Below are positions 33,614-41,859 of a stretch of 64,000 bases of DNA, in pieces. Made by a program: the position numbers and the translations under genes. The notes beneath the pieces were generated by a model, which saw nothing but the letters and a program-made list of their open reading frames with translations, was not told where the DNA came from and made no database searches. This DNA is from Psychroflexus aestuariivivens (GTDB lineage Bacteria; Bacteroidota; Bacteroidia; Flavobacteriales; Flavobacteriaceae), in the NCBI RefSeq assembly GCF_004010055.1, contig NZ_RQVT01000056.1, positions 1 to 64,000 of the forward strand, written 5' to 3'. The first letter of the stretch is position 1. Every line of letters starts with the position of its first letter.

Positions 33614-36600
33614 ATGCAGTTATTTAACGATAAAAACAGGCTTCACTATTTAGAAAGTTTAAATCTTTTGAATACAGGAAAAAATTCTGATTTCGACGAT
33701 TTGACTGAACTTGCTTCTGAAATTTGTGAAATTCCGATTTGTGTGCTTTCGTTTTTTGGAGATTTAAACTTATATTGTAAATCTGCATTTGGAGTTTCTA
33801 AAACTAGTATTTCTATTTCAAATACGATTTGCCAAAACTTAATTATTGACAACAAAGAAAATCTTGTCATAAACGATATCAAAGCATGTAATTTTTATGA
33901 AAAAACCATTCCTAAAACAGAAATTGAATTTTACGCTGGTGTAAAGCTCAAAACCAGTTCTGGAATCATTTTAGGCACTTTATGTGTTTTAGACAAAAAA
34001 CCCAATCAAATTTCAGATAAGAAACTGAAATACTTGCAAACTATTGCCAAGCAAATCACTAAAATTATTGAACTGAAAGCCGCTGAAGCCGATTTAAAAA
34101 TCAAGTCTGACAAGCTTAAAGAAGATGCCAATCTTTATCATAATTTCATAGACAAAACACCTGTTGACGGTATTTTGTGGGAAGCTGATGCTGAAACATT
34201 TCAAAATACATATGTAAGTCCTCAAGCTAAAAAAATACTGGGGTATGAAACTGAAAAATGGATTACAGACAAAGATTTTTGGGAAAATCACTTACATCCG
34301 GAAGATAGAAATTGGGCTATTGATTTTTGTAAAAATGAGGTAAAACATAGACGAAATCATATTTTTACTTACAGGATGCTAACCAAAAGTGGAGATTACA
34401 AATGGATCCAAGACAGAGTACAAGTTTTCAAGAACGAAAATGACCGACTTACCTTAAGAGGAATCATGCTGGATGTAACTCAGCAAAGAAATAATGAAAT
34501 TCAGCTATCTCAAGAACAAATTTTCAATCGTGATATTATAAAGAATTTACCGAATATTTTATATCTTATCGATGAAGATCAAAATTTCATACTTTGGAAT
34601 AACAAATTAGAAGTAGTCACTGGTTATAAGCCTTTTGAAATCAAAAAGATGAAACCTCTAGATTTTTTTAATGAATATTCAAAAAATCTTATTCAAAAGC
34701 ATATAAACAAAGTCAGGACAAAAGGTCAAACTTCAGTCAAAACCAATTTACAAATCAAAAGTGGAAAATTGATACCTCATCAGTTTTCAGCTTCAATTAT
34801 AGATTACAAAGGCAGAAAATGTATAATTGGAACAGCGGTTAACGTTGGTGAAGCAGAATTACAATCTAAGATTGAAAGTGCTGAAACTCAACTTTTAACT
34901 AATATCATCAATCAACAATTTGACTTTAAAACATCTTTGGATGAATATTTGAAAGATTTAGAAAATATTTTTCCTGAGATGCACATTAGCATTCAAAATA
35001 TTATAGATAAAAAAATAAAACCGTTGTCTTCTCCTTCTATGCCAAAAGCATACCACGACATGATTGATGGGGTTGAGATTGGCAAAAACATTGGTTCGTG
35101 CGGCGCGTCAGCTTTTTCAGGACAAACTATCATTGCAGAAGACATCAACACTCATAAAAATTGGGAAGATTTCAAACATCTTATACTACCTTTTGGCTAC
35201 CGTTCTTGCTGGTCTACACCAATTTTTGGAGAAAATAAAAAAGTGATTTCTACATTTGCAATCTATTATAAAACTCCAAGAAAGCCATCTAAAAAAGAAT
35301 TACTTTTTTTCAAAAGAAGCGCTTCACTTTTGAGCGTAATTTTCCAAAATAATAAAAGACAAAAAGTCATTAAAGACAATCTTAAAACTTATAAATACGT
35401 CAACTTAGCAACAAAGGATGTCATTTTCAACTGGCAACTCAACGAAAATAAAATATTTTGGAAAGATAGTTTAAAATCTTGCTTTGGATATGAAAATCCA
35501 AGTTCTCTACAAAGTCCTGATTTTTTTTGGAATAATTGCCACCCAGAAGACAAGCAATACCTAAAAGATACAATTAAGAATGCCATAGAAAAAAACAAAA
35601 AAAGATGGCAAGCAAATTTTAGATTTCGGTATGCAAAAGGTGACTATGCATACGTAAAATGTTTTGGATATATACTTAGAACACCTGATGGAAAAGCAGA
35701 CTGCACTATTGGTATTCTAAGAGACATAACCTTGGAACACCAAGCCCGTGAAAAACAATTATTATTGGAAAGTGCCATAGAAAATAGCACAGACGCTGTC
35801 TTGATTACAGAAGCAAATCCGATTTCTGAACCTGGCCCAAGAATTGTATATGTAAACCAAGCTTTTACAAAAATGACTGGTTATAAAGAAGCTGAAGTTA
35901 TAGGTAAAACACCCCGAATTTTGCAAGGACCAGAAACCAACAGAGAAGGTCTTGATAAGGTAAGAAAAGATTTAGAAAAATCCCATTCTACAGAATTAAC
36001 TACAATTAATTATAAAAAAAATGGAGATCCGTTTTGGATAAATTTTAAAATAAACGGGGTTAAAAATCAAAAAGGAGAATTCACTCATTTAATTGCTATA
36101 GAACGAGATGTTACTAAGCAGAAGCAAAAAGAAATCAGAGATTTAATAAAGATAGAAATCAGTCAGATTTTCAACCAGACCAAAACTTTAAAGAGAACTT
36201 TAAAAAAAGTACTAAAGTATTTTTCTAGACTTTCGGACTTTCATTTGGCAGAAGTTTGGCTTACAAATAACGATCAAACTAAAATAAGTTTAATTAATCA
36301 TTATTCAGAAGAATTAGGAAGCGAAGAATTTTATAAAGAAACTAGCCACGAACATATTTATGAAAAAGGTGAAGGTTTACCAGGTATTGTTTGGGAAAGA
36401 CAAGAAATTGTTTCCATCAATAATAGCCCGGAAAACAAAAATTTATTAAGAAAGAAAATCTTTGATAAATCAGGCATCAAAAAACTTATTGGCTTGCCAG
36501 TTATATATAATAATAATGTAGTCGCTGTTTTTATTTTTGGCTTGAAACAAACTTATATTGATATAAGCAATTTAAAATTCTACATAAACAGTTTACAGTC

Positions 36601-37213
36601 AACTTTGGGCGGAGAAATAAACCGTAAAAAAATTGAAGATAACTTGAACAAAGTTTTTGCGACAGTTCCCGATATTATTTGTGTTATTGATGAAAATGGT
36701 CAAATCAAAAAAATGAATAAAAACGGATGCAAATTACTTGGGCATGCTGAAGAAGAATTATTCAATATGAAACTTCAAGATTTTATTCATAAGGAAGATT
36801 CTTCTGAAGAATTCAACAAGCTTTTGAAAAAATCAGTTTATCAATCCAAAATTCAATTACAAAATAGGTTTCAAGATAAAAATGGAGAAATAATGTTCCT
36901 GAATTGGACGTTTAGCCATTCCAAAGAAGATCACCAAATCTATGGTGTAGCAAGAGATGTGACTGAAAGACAAAAGCATATTCTTGCGATCGAAGCCCAA
37001 AACAAAGCCCTAAAAGATATCGCTTGGAAACAATCTCACGAAGTGAGAGCACCACTTACTAAAATTATGGCTTTAGTTGATCTTTTAGAAGATGTCATCG
37101 AGGATAAAAATGAAATGAAAGAAATTTTATCCATGATTGCAGTATCTGCAAAATCACTTGATGAAATTATTCACGAAATCGTACATCGCACACAAAAATT
37201 TGATAATGTTTAA
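33614..37213 (+). CDS. Multi-PAS/GAF sensory protein with a histidine-kinase dimerisation domain but no ATPase domain
   Basis: 1199 residues, cytoplasmic, with no membrane segments. Domains in order: GAF (about 8-155), PAS (175-292), PAS (303-415), GAF (440-580), PAS (600-710), PAS (715-835), GAF (850-1005), PAS (1010-1120). A HisKA-like helix pair follows (1125-1190) with the H-box KQSHEVRAPL (phospho-acceptor His1142). The protein stops there: the N, G1, F and G2 boxes of HATPase_c are absent, and the stop is only about 58 residues after His1142. It could be phosphorylated in trans, act as a phosphotransfer protein, or be non-catalytic. The fourth PAS has a LOV-like GKTPRILQG where a photoactive LOV has Cys, so no flavin adduct is expected. 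It is a single gene; no response regulator is next to it. Confidence 0.9.
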   Translation: MQLFNDKNRLHYLESLNLLNTGKNSDFDDLTELASEICEIPICVLSFFGDLNLYCKSAFGVSKTSISISNTICQNLIIDNKENLVINDIKACNFYEKTIPKTEIEFYAGVKLKTSSGIILGTLCVLDKKPNQISDKKLKYLQTIAKQITKIIELKAAEADLKIKSDKLKEDANLYHNFIDKTPVDGILWEADAETFQNTYVSPQAKKILGYETEKWITDKDFWENHLHPEDRNWAIDFCKNEVKHRRNHIFTYRMLTKSGDYKWIQDRVQVFKNENDRLTLRGIMLDVTQQRNNEIQLSQEQIFNRDIIKNLPNILYLIDEDQNFILWNNKLEVVTGYKPFEIKKMKPLDFFNEYSKNLIQKHINKVRTKGQTSVKTNLQIKSGKLIPHQFSASIIDYKGRKCIIGTAVNVGEAELQSKIESAETQLLTNIINQQFDFKTSLDEYLKDLENIFPEMHISIQNIIDKKIKPLSSPSMPKAYHDMIDGVEIGKNIGSCGASAFSGQTIIAEDINTHKNWEDFKHLILPFGYRSCWSTPIFGENKKVISTFAIYYKTPRKPSKKELLFFKRSASLLSVIFQNNKRQKVIKDNLKTYKYVNLATKDVIFNWQLNENKIFWKDSLKSCFGYENPSSLQSPDFFWNNCHPEDKQYLKDTIKNAIEKNKKRWQANFRFRYAKGDYAYVKCFGYILRTPDGKADCTIGILRDITLEHQAREKQLLLESAIENSTDAVLITEANPISEPGPRIVYVNQAFTKMTGYKEAEVIGKTPRILQGPETNREGLDKVRKDLEKSHSTELTTINYKKNGDPFWINFKINGVKNQKGEFTHLIAIERDVTKQKQKEIRDLIKIEISQIFNQTKTLKRTLKKVLKYFSRLSDFHLAEVWLTNNDQTKISLINHYSEELGSEEFYKETSHEHIYEKGEGLPGIVWERQEIVSINNSPENKNLLRKKIFDKSGIKKLIGLPVIYNNNVVAVFIFGLKQTYIDISNLKFYINSLQSTLGGEINRKKIEDNLNKVFATVPDIICVIDENGQIKKMNKNGCKLLGHAEEELFNMKLQDFIHKEDSSEEFNKLLKKSVYQSKIQLQNRFQDKNGEIMFLNWTFSHSKEDHQIYGVARDVTERQKHILAIEAQNKALKDIAWKQSHEVRAPLTKIMALVDLLEDVIEDKNEMKEILSMIAVSAKSLDEIIHEIVHRTQKFDNV

Positions 37214-37250
37214 ATATCGCTTTCACAGACATAAAGCTTTATTTTTCGAT

Positions 37251-37258
37251 TATCTTTG
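37251..37258 (+). promoter_or_regulatory. -7 promoter element of the yggS unit (TATCTTTG)
   Basis: Exact TAnnTTTG match 16 bp before the ATG at 37275; no TTG at standard -33 spacing. Confidence 0.45.
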
Positions 37259-37274
37259 AAATAAAAAATAATTT

Positions 37275-37934
37275 ATGGAATTTTCCATTTCAGAAAAAAT
37301 CAAAGAATTTAAAGCAGAATTAGGCGAAAATGTTGATTTAGTTGCAGTTTCAAAAACCAAACCTAACCAGGATTTGATGGAAGCCTACGATGCTGGGCAG
37401 CGTAATTTTGGTGAAAATAAAGTTCAAGAAATGACTGACAAGTCGGAAGCTTTACCAAAAGACATTCAGTGGCATATGGTTGGGCATGTCCAAACCAACA
37501 AAGTAAAATATATGGCGCCTTATGTGAATTTAATTCATGCGGTTCATAAAATGAAATTGCTCAAGGAAATCAATAAACGTGCTGAAGAAAATGATCGCAT
37601 TATCAACTGTTTACTGCAAGTGAAAATTGCCGAGGAAGATTCAAAATACGGTATGTCACCAGAAGAGTTAAGAGCTTTTCTAAAAGACGAAAAACTTTCA
37701 GAATTAAAAAATGTGAATCTTAAAGGACTAATGGGAATGGCAACTTTCACAGACGATGAAGCACAAATTCACAGAGAATTTTCAGTTTTAAAATCACTTT
37801 ACGACGAAGTTTCTCAAGAAATGCCAGATTTCGACACGCTTTCTATGGGAATGAGTGGCGACTACAAAATAGCTCTTGAACATGGCAGCAATATGGTGCG
37901 CATTGGTAGCTCTATTTTTGGCGCTAGAAAATAA
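37275..37934 (+). CDS. YggS-family pyridoxal-phosphate homeostasis protein
   Basis: 219 residues. PLP-binding Lys27 sits in LVAVSKTKP. The other YggS blocks are RNFGENKVQEM, WHMVGHVQTNKVKYM, LLQVKIAEEDSKYGM, LKGLMGMATFTDD and SMGMSGDYKIALEHGSNMVRIGSSIFG. YggS proteins bind PLP on a TIM barrel and keep vitamin B6 and amino-acid pools balanced, without known catalysis. It opens a short cluster with a flavoprotein gene (35 bp later) and an FMN reductase gene. Confidence 0.93.
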   Translation: MEFSISEKIKEFKAELGENVDLVAVSKTKPNQDLMEAYDAGQRNFGENKVQEMTDKSEALPKDIQWHMVGHVQTNKVKYMAPYVNLIHAVHKMKLLKEINKRAEENDRIINCLLQVKIAEEDSKYGMSPEELRAFLKDEKLSELKNVNLKGLMGMATFTDDEAQIHREFSVLKSLYDEVSQEMPDFDTLSMGMSGDYKIALEHGSNMVRIGSSIFGARK

Positions 37935-37969
37935 AATTAATTTACATTTACTGAAATTCATCAATTTCT

Positions 37970-39112
37970 ATGAATCCACAATTTGATGTCGTTATTATTG
38001 GCAGTGGCCCCGCAGGCGCTTCAGCAGCTTTTGAATTGGCCGAGAGCAATCTAAAAGTTGCAATTATTGAAAAAGAAAAACTACCACGTTATAAAACTTG
38101 TGGCGGTGGTTTGGTGTATCGCGGGAGACGCCATCTTCCATTTGAAATTTCTGAAGCTGTAGAAAGAGAATTTTTCGATGTTGACATCAGGTTTGATGCT
38201 AAGAAATTAGCTTTCAAAACCAAAAGAGACAGGCCAATTATCAGCATGATTATGCGCGATGATTTTGACCATTTGATCACCAAAAAGGCTGAAAAACTTG
38301 GTGTAACGATATTTGAAGAAGAACAATTACTAGCTTTGGAATTGGGCGAAATTGCCAAGCTAAAAACCAGTCGACGAGAAATTACTACTAAATTTGTAAT
38401 CGCTGCGGATGGCGCGTTAAGTCCAACTTCAAAAATGGCTGGTTGGCAAGAAACGCGAATGATGTGTCCAGCTTTGGAATACGAAATAAAAGTCCCTGAA
38501 GCAGATTTCGAAAGTTTATCAACTTCAGCCAGATTCGATATTGATGTTGTTCCTTATGGCTATGGCTGGTGTTTTCCTAAAGCAAAACATTTATCGATTG
38601 GTGTCGGAAATTTTATGAAAGCCAAAAAGGGAATCGATTTGAAATCTCATTATCAAACATATTTGAAAACATTGGGAATTTCTGAAATTTTAGAATCTGA
38701 AGCGCATGGCTTTATCATTCCAATTTCACCTAGAAAAGATGGTTTTGTTAAGCAAAATGTATTTTTGTGTGGTGATGCAGCAGGTTTTGCAGATCCTGTA
38801 ACTGCTGAGGGTATTTCCAATGCAATTTACAGTGGAATTTTAGCTGCAAAATCTATTACTGAAAGCGATTTAGATTTAGAAAAAGCTAAGCAAATTTATC
38901 AATCGAAACTTGAAGAAAAATTAATTCCTGAGCTGAATATCGGCGTGCGTTTAGCTGAATTATTTTATCAAAATAAAACCACTAGAAATTTACTTTTGAA
39001 AAAATTTGGACAGCGAGCCGCAGAATATATGACCGATATTTTTATGGGAGACCGCTCCTACCCTGCCGATTTCAAACAAAAAATAAAACAAAAATTGAAG
39101 TTGAAACTTTAA
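37970..39112 (+). CDS. Geranylgeranyl-reductase-family FAD-dependent oxidoreductase
   Basis: 380 residues. The FAD-binding dinucleotide fold is at the N terminus (VVIIGSGPAGASAAFELAES), followed by the RYKTCGGGLVYRG motif of the geranylgeranyl reductase family and the later GDAAGFADPVTAEGI loop that contacts FAD. Members saturate isoprenoid chains of quinones, lipids or pigments, or act as digeranylgeranyl-glycerophospholipid reductases. The exact substrate here is unknown. It is flanked by yggS and an FMN reductase gene (17 bp later), which could supply reduced flavin. Confidence 0.85.
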   Translation: MNPQFDVVIIGSGPAGASAAFELAESNLKVAIIEKEKLPRYKTCGGGLVYRGRRHLPFEISEAVEREFFDVDIRFDAKKLAFKTKRDRPIISMIMRDDFDHLITKKAEKLGVTIFEEEQLLALELGEIAKLKTSRREITTKFVIAADGALSPTSKMAGWQETRMMCPALEYEIKVPEADFESLSTSARFDIDVVPYGYGWCFPKAKHLSIGVGNFMKAKKGIDLKSHYQTYLKTLGISEILESEAHGFIIPISPRKDGFVKQNVFLCGDAAGFADPVTAEGISNAIYSGILAAKSITESDLDLEKAKQIYQSKLEEKLIPELNIGVRLAELFYQNKTTRNLLLKKFGQRAAEYMTDIFMGDRSYPADFKQKIKQKLKLKL

Positions 39113-39129
39113 TTTAAAAAAGAGTAAAC

Positions 39130-39642
39130 ATGAATATTCTTGGCATTTCTGGTTCAGCGAGTAAAAATAGCAGCAATTTTTATTTGTTGAAAAGTATTCA
39201 GAAATTAATTCAAGATAAACATCAAATGGAAGTTTACGAAGGTTTGGATGAATTTCAATTATTCTCACCGCAACTTTTGGAATCTGGAATTCCAGAAAAT
39301 ATTCAACATTTCAAACAAAAATTAGAAGATGCTGATGCGGTTATCATCAGCACGCCAGAATATACGCACAACATTCCTGCTGTTTTGAAAAACATGATTG
39401 AATGGTGTACACACTCTGGGGAATTTTCTGAAAAACGCGTATTGCCAATTACTTTTACACCAAAAGAGCCACGCGGAGAATTTGCTATGAAATCACTGTT
39501 ACAATCTTTACAAACCATGCAATCTAAAATCGTTAGCCAATTACCACTTTACAAAACTGATATGAAAGTGCATCACGAAACAATTGAACTTGATGAAGAA
39601 ACAAAAGAGATGATTAATACTGCAATTTCACTTTTGGGTTGA
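39130..39642 (+). CDS. NADPH-dependent FMN reductase
   Basis: 170 residues with a flavodoxin-like fold. The phosphate-binding loop ISGSASKNSSNFY (5-17) and the STPEYTHNIPAVLKNMIEW segment that contacts the flavin ring are typical of the NADPH_dep_FMN_red (SsuE/ArsH/azoreductase-like) family. It reduces FMN or quinones using NADPH. It is the last gene of the yggS cluster, ahead of a terminator. Confidence 0.9.
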   Translation: MNILGISGSASKNSSNFYLLKSIQKLIQDKHQMEVYEGLDEFQLFSPQLLESGIPENIQHFKQKLEDADAVIISTPEYTHNIPAVLKNMIEWCTHSGEFSEKRVLPITFTPKEPRGEFAMKSLLQSLQTMQSKIVSQLPLYKTDMKVHHETIELDEETKEMINTAISLLG

Positions 39643-39658
39643 TTTTAAAACAAAAAAA

Positions 39659-39681
39659 GACGCTTAAAAAAGCGCCTTTTT
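39659..39681. terminator. Terminator between the FMN reductase and Hsp20 genes
   Basis: A 7-bp stem with one A-C mismatch (39659-39665 with 39670-39676), 4-nt loop and T run to 39681; an A run on the left allows use by the convergent hsp20 gene. Confidence 0.6.
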
Positions 39682-39703
39682 GACTAATTCAAAAACTCTA
39701 AAA

Positions 39704-40132
39704 CTATTTGATTGTGATTTGCTTTGGTGGTTTTGGTTTAGCTTCTTCCTTTTTAGGAATGCTCACACGCAACACACCGTTTACATAATTTGCTGAAATT
39801 TTTTCACCATCAGCAGTTGTTGGCAAAGTAAAAGTTCTTTTGAAAGACTGATAACTGAATTCTTTTCTAGTAAAACGTTCGCCTTCTTTTTCTTCATTTT
39901 CAAATTTCTTTTCTGAAGAAATACGCAACTCGTCATTATTCAATTCGATGTTAAAGTCTTCTTTCTCTAGACCTGGAGCTGCCATTTCTACTTCAAAACG
40001 ATCATCGTTTTCTTTGATATTTACCGAAGGCATTGTTGTATTTGGTTCGGTAAAATCTGGAGACATTAAGTCTGTATTAAACAATCTATCCAATAAACTT
40101 AGATTCTGATTAGAAAATTTTGCTGGTATCAT
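39704..40132 (-). CDS. Hsp20 / alpha-crystallin small heat-shock protein
   Basis: 142 residues. The alpha-crystallin domain spans about 35-130 (VNIKENDDRFEVEMAAPGLEKEDFNIEL, ELRISSEKKFENEE, RKEFSYQSFKRTFTLP), with YVNGVLRVSIPKKE near the end. The C-terminal tail KPPKQITIK holds the I-x-I motif that docks neighbouring dimers. It binds unfolding proteins without ATP. A direct repeat about 125-165 bp upstream (40258-40298) may be a control site. Confidence 0.93.
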   Translation of the reverse strand: MIPAKFSNQNLSLLDRLFNTDLMSPDFTEPNTTMPSVNIKENDDRFEVEMAAPGLEKEDFNIELNNDELRISSEKKFENEEKEGERFTRKEFSYQSFKRTFTLPTTADGEKISANYVNGVLRVSIPKKEEAKPKPPKQITIK

Positions 40133-40257
40133 AATTTGTTTTTTTTAATGTTAAACTTACTCTCAATTAGTCAAATTAGATACCAAACCTTCTTTAGACA
40201 AGTTTCGATGTGATTTTTAAAAGTTTACACTATAAAACCAAGCTTTTTACTGCCGTT

Positions 40258-40298
40258 TTGTCTGTTATTAACGAAAAATAAGCGACATATTGTCTGTT
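40258..40298. repeat. Direct repeat TTGTCTGTT x2 with embedded GACAnnnTGTC palindrome
   Basis: Two 9-bp identical copies on the same face of the helix (32-bp period) lie upstream of hsp20, read on its strand as AACAGACAA. The palindrome GACATATTGTC overlaps the second. It is a candidate operator for heat-shock control; the binding protein is unknown. Confidence 0.35.
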
Positions 40299-40457
40299 TT
40301 GTGCTGAAAAATCTGAAATCGATAAAAACAAAAATCATGATCAAGTCAATTTATGTTGAATAGACTTAAAAAAAAGATGTTTTCATAAATAAAACTAACA
40401 ATACAATGCTATAGCAAACTTTATTTTTCACTTCAGTTTCAGTAAGAAATATATCCT

Positions 40458-40465
40458 TATTTTTG
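40458..40465 (+). promoter_or_regulatory. -7 promoter element of the nuclease-potassium unit (TATTTTTG)
   Basis: Exact TAnnTTTG match; TTTC 17 bp upstream is a near -33 box. An in-frame TTG at 40463 lies within the element and so cannot be the start, which points to the TTG at 40493. Confidence 0.5.
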
Positions 40466-40492
40466 TGTGCACTTAAAATTCAACTAGCAAGT

Positions 40493-41857
40493 TTGTACGC
40501 TATTTTAGACATAGAATCCACTGGCGGAAAATTTAATGAAGAAGGCATTACTGAAATTGCAATCTATAAATTCGATGGCGAGAAAATCGTTGATGAGTTT
40601 GTTAGTCTCATTAATCCTGAGCGAAGAATTCAATCTTTTGTAGTTGGGCTGACTGGCATCAATAATGAAATGGTTCATACTGCGCCAAAGTTTTATGAAG
40701 TTGCCAAACGCATTGTTGAAATTACAGAAGACTGTACAATTGTAGCGCACAATGCAAAGTTTGACTACCGAATGTTACGTTTAGAATTCAACCGATTGGG
40801 ATTCGAATTCGAAAGAAACACACTTTGCACCGTAAAACTTTCAAAAGTTTTATTGCCCGGTCATAATTCATATAGTTTAGGGAAGCTGGTTAAAAGTTTA
40901 GGTATTTCTATCAAAAACAGACATCGTGCTAGCGGCGATGCTTTAGCGACCGTTGAATTGTTTGAAATGCTGCTAGCAAAAGATCCTGATAAAGCAATTT
41001 TAGAGAAAAACCTAAATAAGAAAATTTATCAAAAGCTTGATAAAGATCTTTTAGATTTAGTCAAAACTTTACCAGAAAGTGTTGGTGTGTATTATTTCCT
41101 GAACAAATCTAAAGAAGTTATTTACGTTGGTAAAAGCAAGAATCTAAAAAAGCGTTCTCAACAACATTTCACGAGTGATAATCATAAATCGAAGCAAATT
41201 CAATCTGAGGTTGAAAAGGTTGAATTTGAGATTACTGGTAATGAACTTCAAGCTTTACTAAAAGAAAATCAAGCCATTAAACGTTTGCAACCAAAATACA
41301 ATCGGGCTTTGGTGAAAAACATTTTCAGCTACGCTTTATATGTTTTCAAAGATGATTTGGGATATTTGAATTTAAGCTTGTCGAAAGTAAAACCAAATGT
41401 TAGATATATCACGAGTTTCACTAACTACCAACAGGGTAAAAGTTTCATGGAGCGAATGCTGGAACAGTACGAACTTTGCCAGAAATTGACAGGTTTACAT
41501 CAAACTAAAGGCGCTTGCTTCAATTATACAATAAAGCAATGTAATGGTGCTTGTGTAACGGAAGAGTCTGCAGAAATTTATAATGAACGTGTTCAGAAAC
41601 TAATAGATTATTATGATTTTGAACATAAAAATATGGTAATTCAGGATCGTGGCCGTCATTCAGCAGAAAAAAGTCTTATCATTATTGAAGACGGTCAACT
41701 TTGTGCGATTGGCTTTGTGAATGCAGATACTGAAATCAGTAATATTAATAAACTGAAAACAATGTTGAATTCAATTGAAAATGACAGAGACGCACAACAT
41801 ATTATTCAAAGTTATTTAAGAAAACGAAACAAAAACTTGAAAATCCACAGGTTATAA
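40493..41857 (+). CDS. DnaQ-type 3'-5' exonuclease fused to a GIY-YIG (UvrC/Cho-like) nuclease domain
   Basis: 454 residues from a TTG start (MYAILDIESTGGKFNEEG is the usual opening of this family; the longer frame from 40463 begins inside the promoter). The DEDDh exonuclease is at about 1-165: Asp6/Glu8 (LDIES), Asp91 (AHNAKFDYR), His144 and Asp149 (HRASGDA). The GIY-YIG domain is at about 197-270: GVYYF, VIYVGKSKNLKKR and Glu258 in LLKEN. A UvrC-like C-terminal part has CQKLTGLHQTKGACFNYTIKQCNGAC. The fusion combines 3'-5' trimming and incision and may serve repair like Cho or UvrC; this is inference. Start is 2 bp upstream-linked to ktrB by its 3' end. Confidence 0.9.
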   Translation: MYAILDIESTGGKFNEEGITEIAIYKFDGEKIVDEFVSLINPERRIQSFVVGLTGINNEMVHTAPKFYEVAKRIVEITEDCTIVAHNAKFDYRMLRLEFNRLGFEFERNTLCTVKLSKVLLPGHNSYSLGKLVKSLGISIKNRHRASGDALATVELFEMLLAKDPDKAILEKNLNKKIYQKLDKDLLDLVKTLPESVGVYYFLNKSKEVIYVGKSKNLKKRSQQHFTSDNHKSKQIQSEVEKVEFEITGNELQALLKENQAIKRLQPKYNRALVKNIFSYALYVFKDDLGYLNLSLSKVKPNVRYITSFTNYQQGKSFMERMLEQYELCQKLTGLHQTKGACFNYTIKQCNGACVTEESAEIYNERVQKLIDYYDFEHKNMVIQDRGRHSAEKSLIIIEDGQLCAIGFVNADTEISNINKLKTMLNSIENDRDAQHIIQSYLRKRNKNLKIHRL

Positions 41858-41859
41858 GC

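Larger units (their letters stand above)
40133..40492. other. 360-bp divergent intergenic region between hsp20 and the exonuclease gene
   Basis: No gene seen. It contains two direct copies of TTGTCTGTT (40258-40266 and 40290-40298), 32 bp apart (three helical turns). The second copy overlaps a palindrome GACA-TAT-TGTC (40284-40294). At the right end is the -7 element of the exonuclease gene (40458-40465). Confidence 0.4.

Noticed and set aside
35780-36130. A possible LOV photoreceptor domain in the PAS/GAF protein (GKTPRILQG).
   Set aside because: Photoactive LOV domains need the Cys of GRNCRFLQ; here that position is not Cys, so no flavin adduct is expected. Treated as an ordinary PAS domain.
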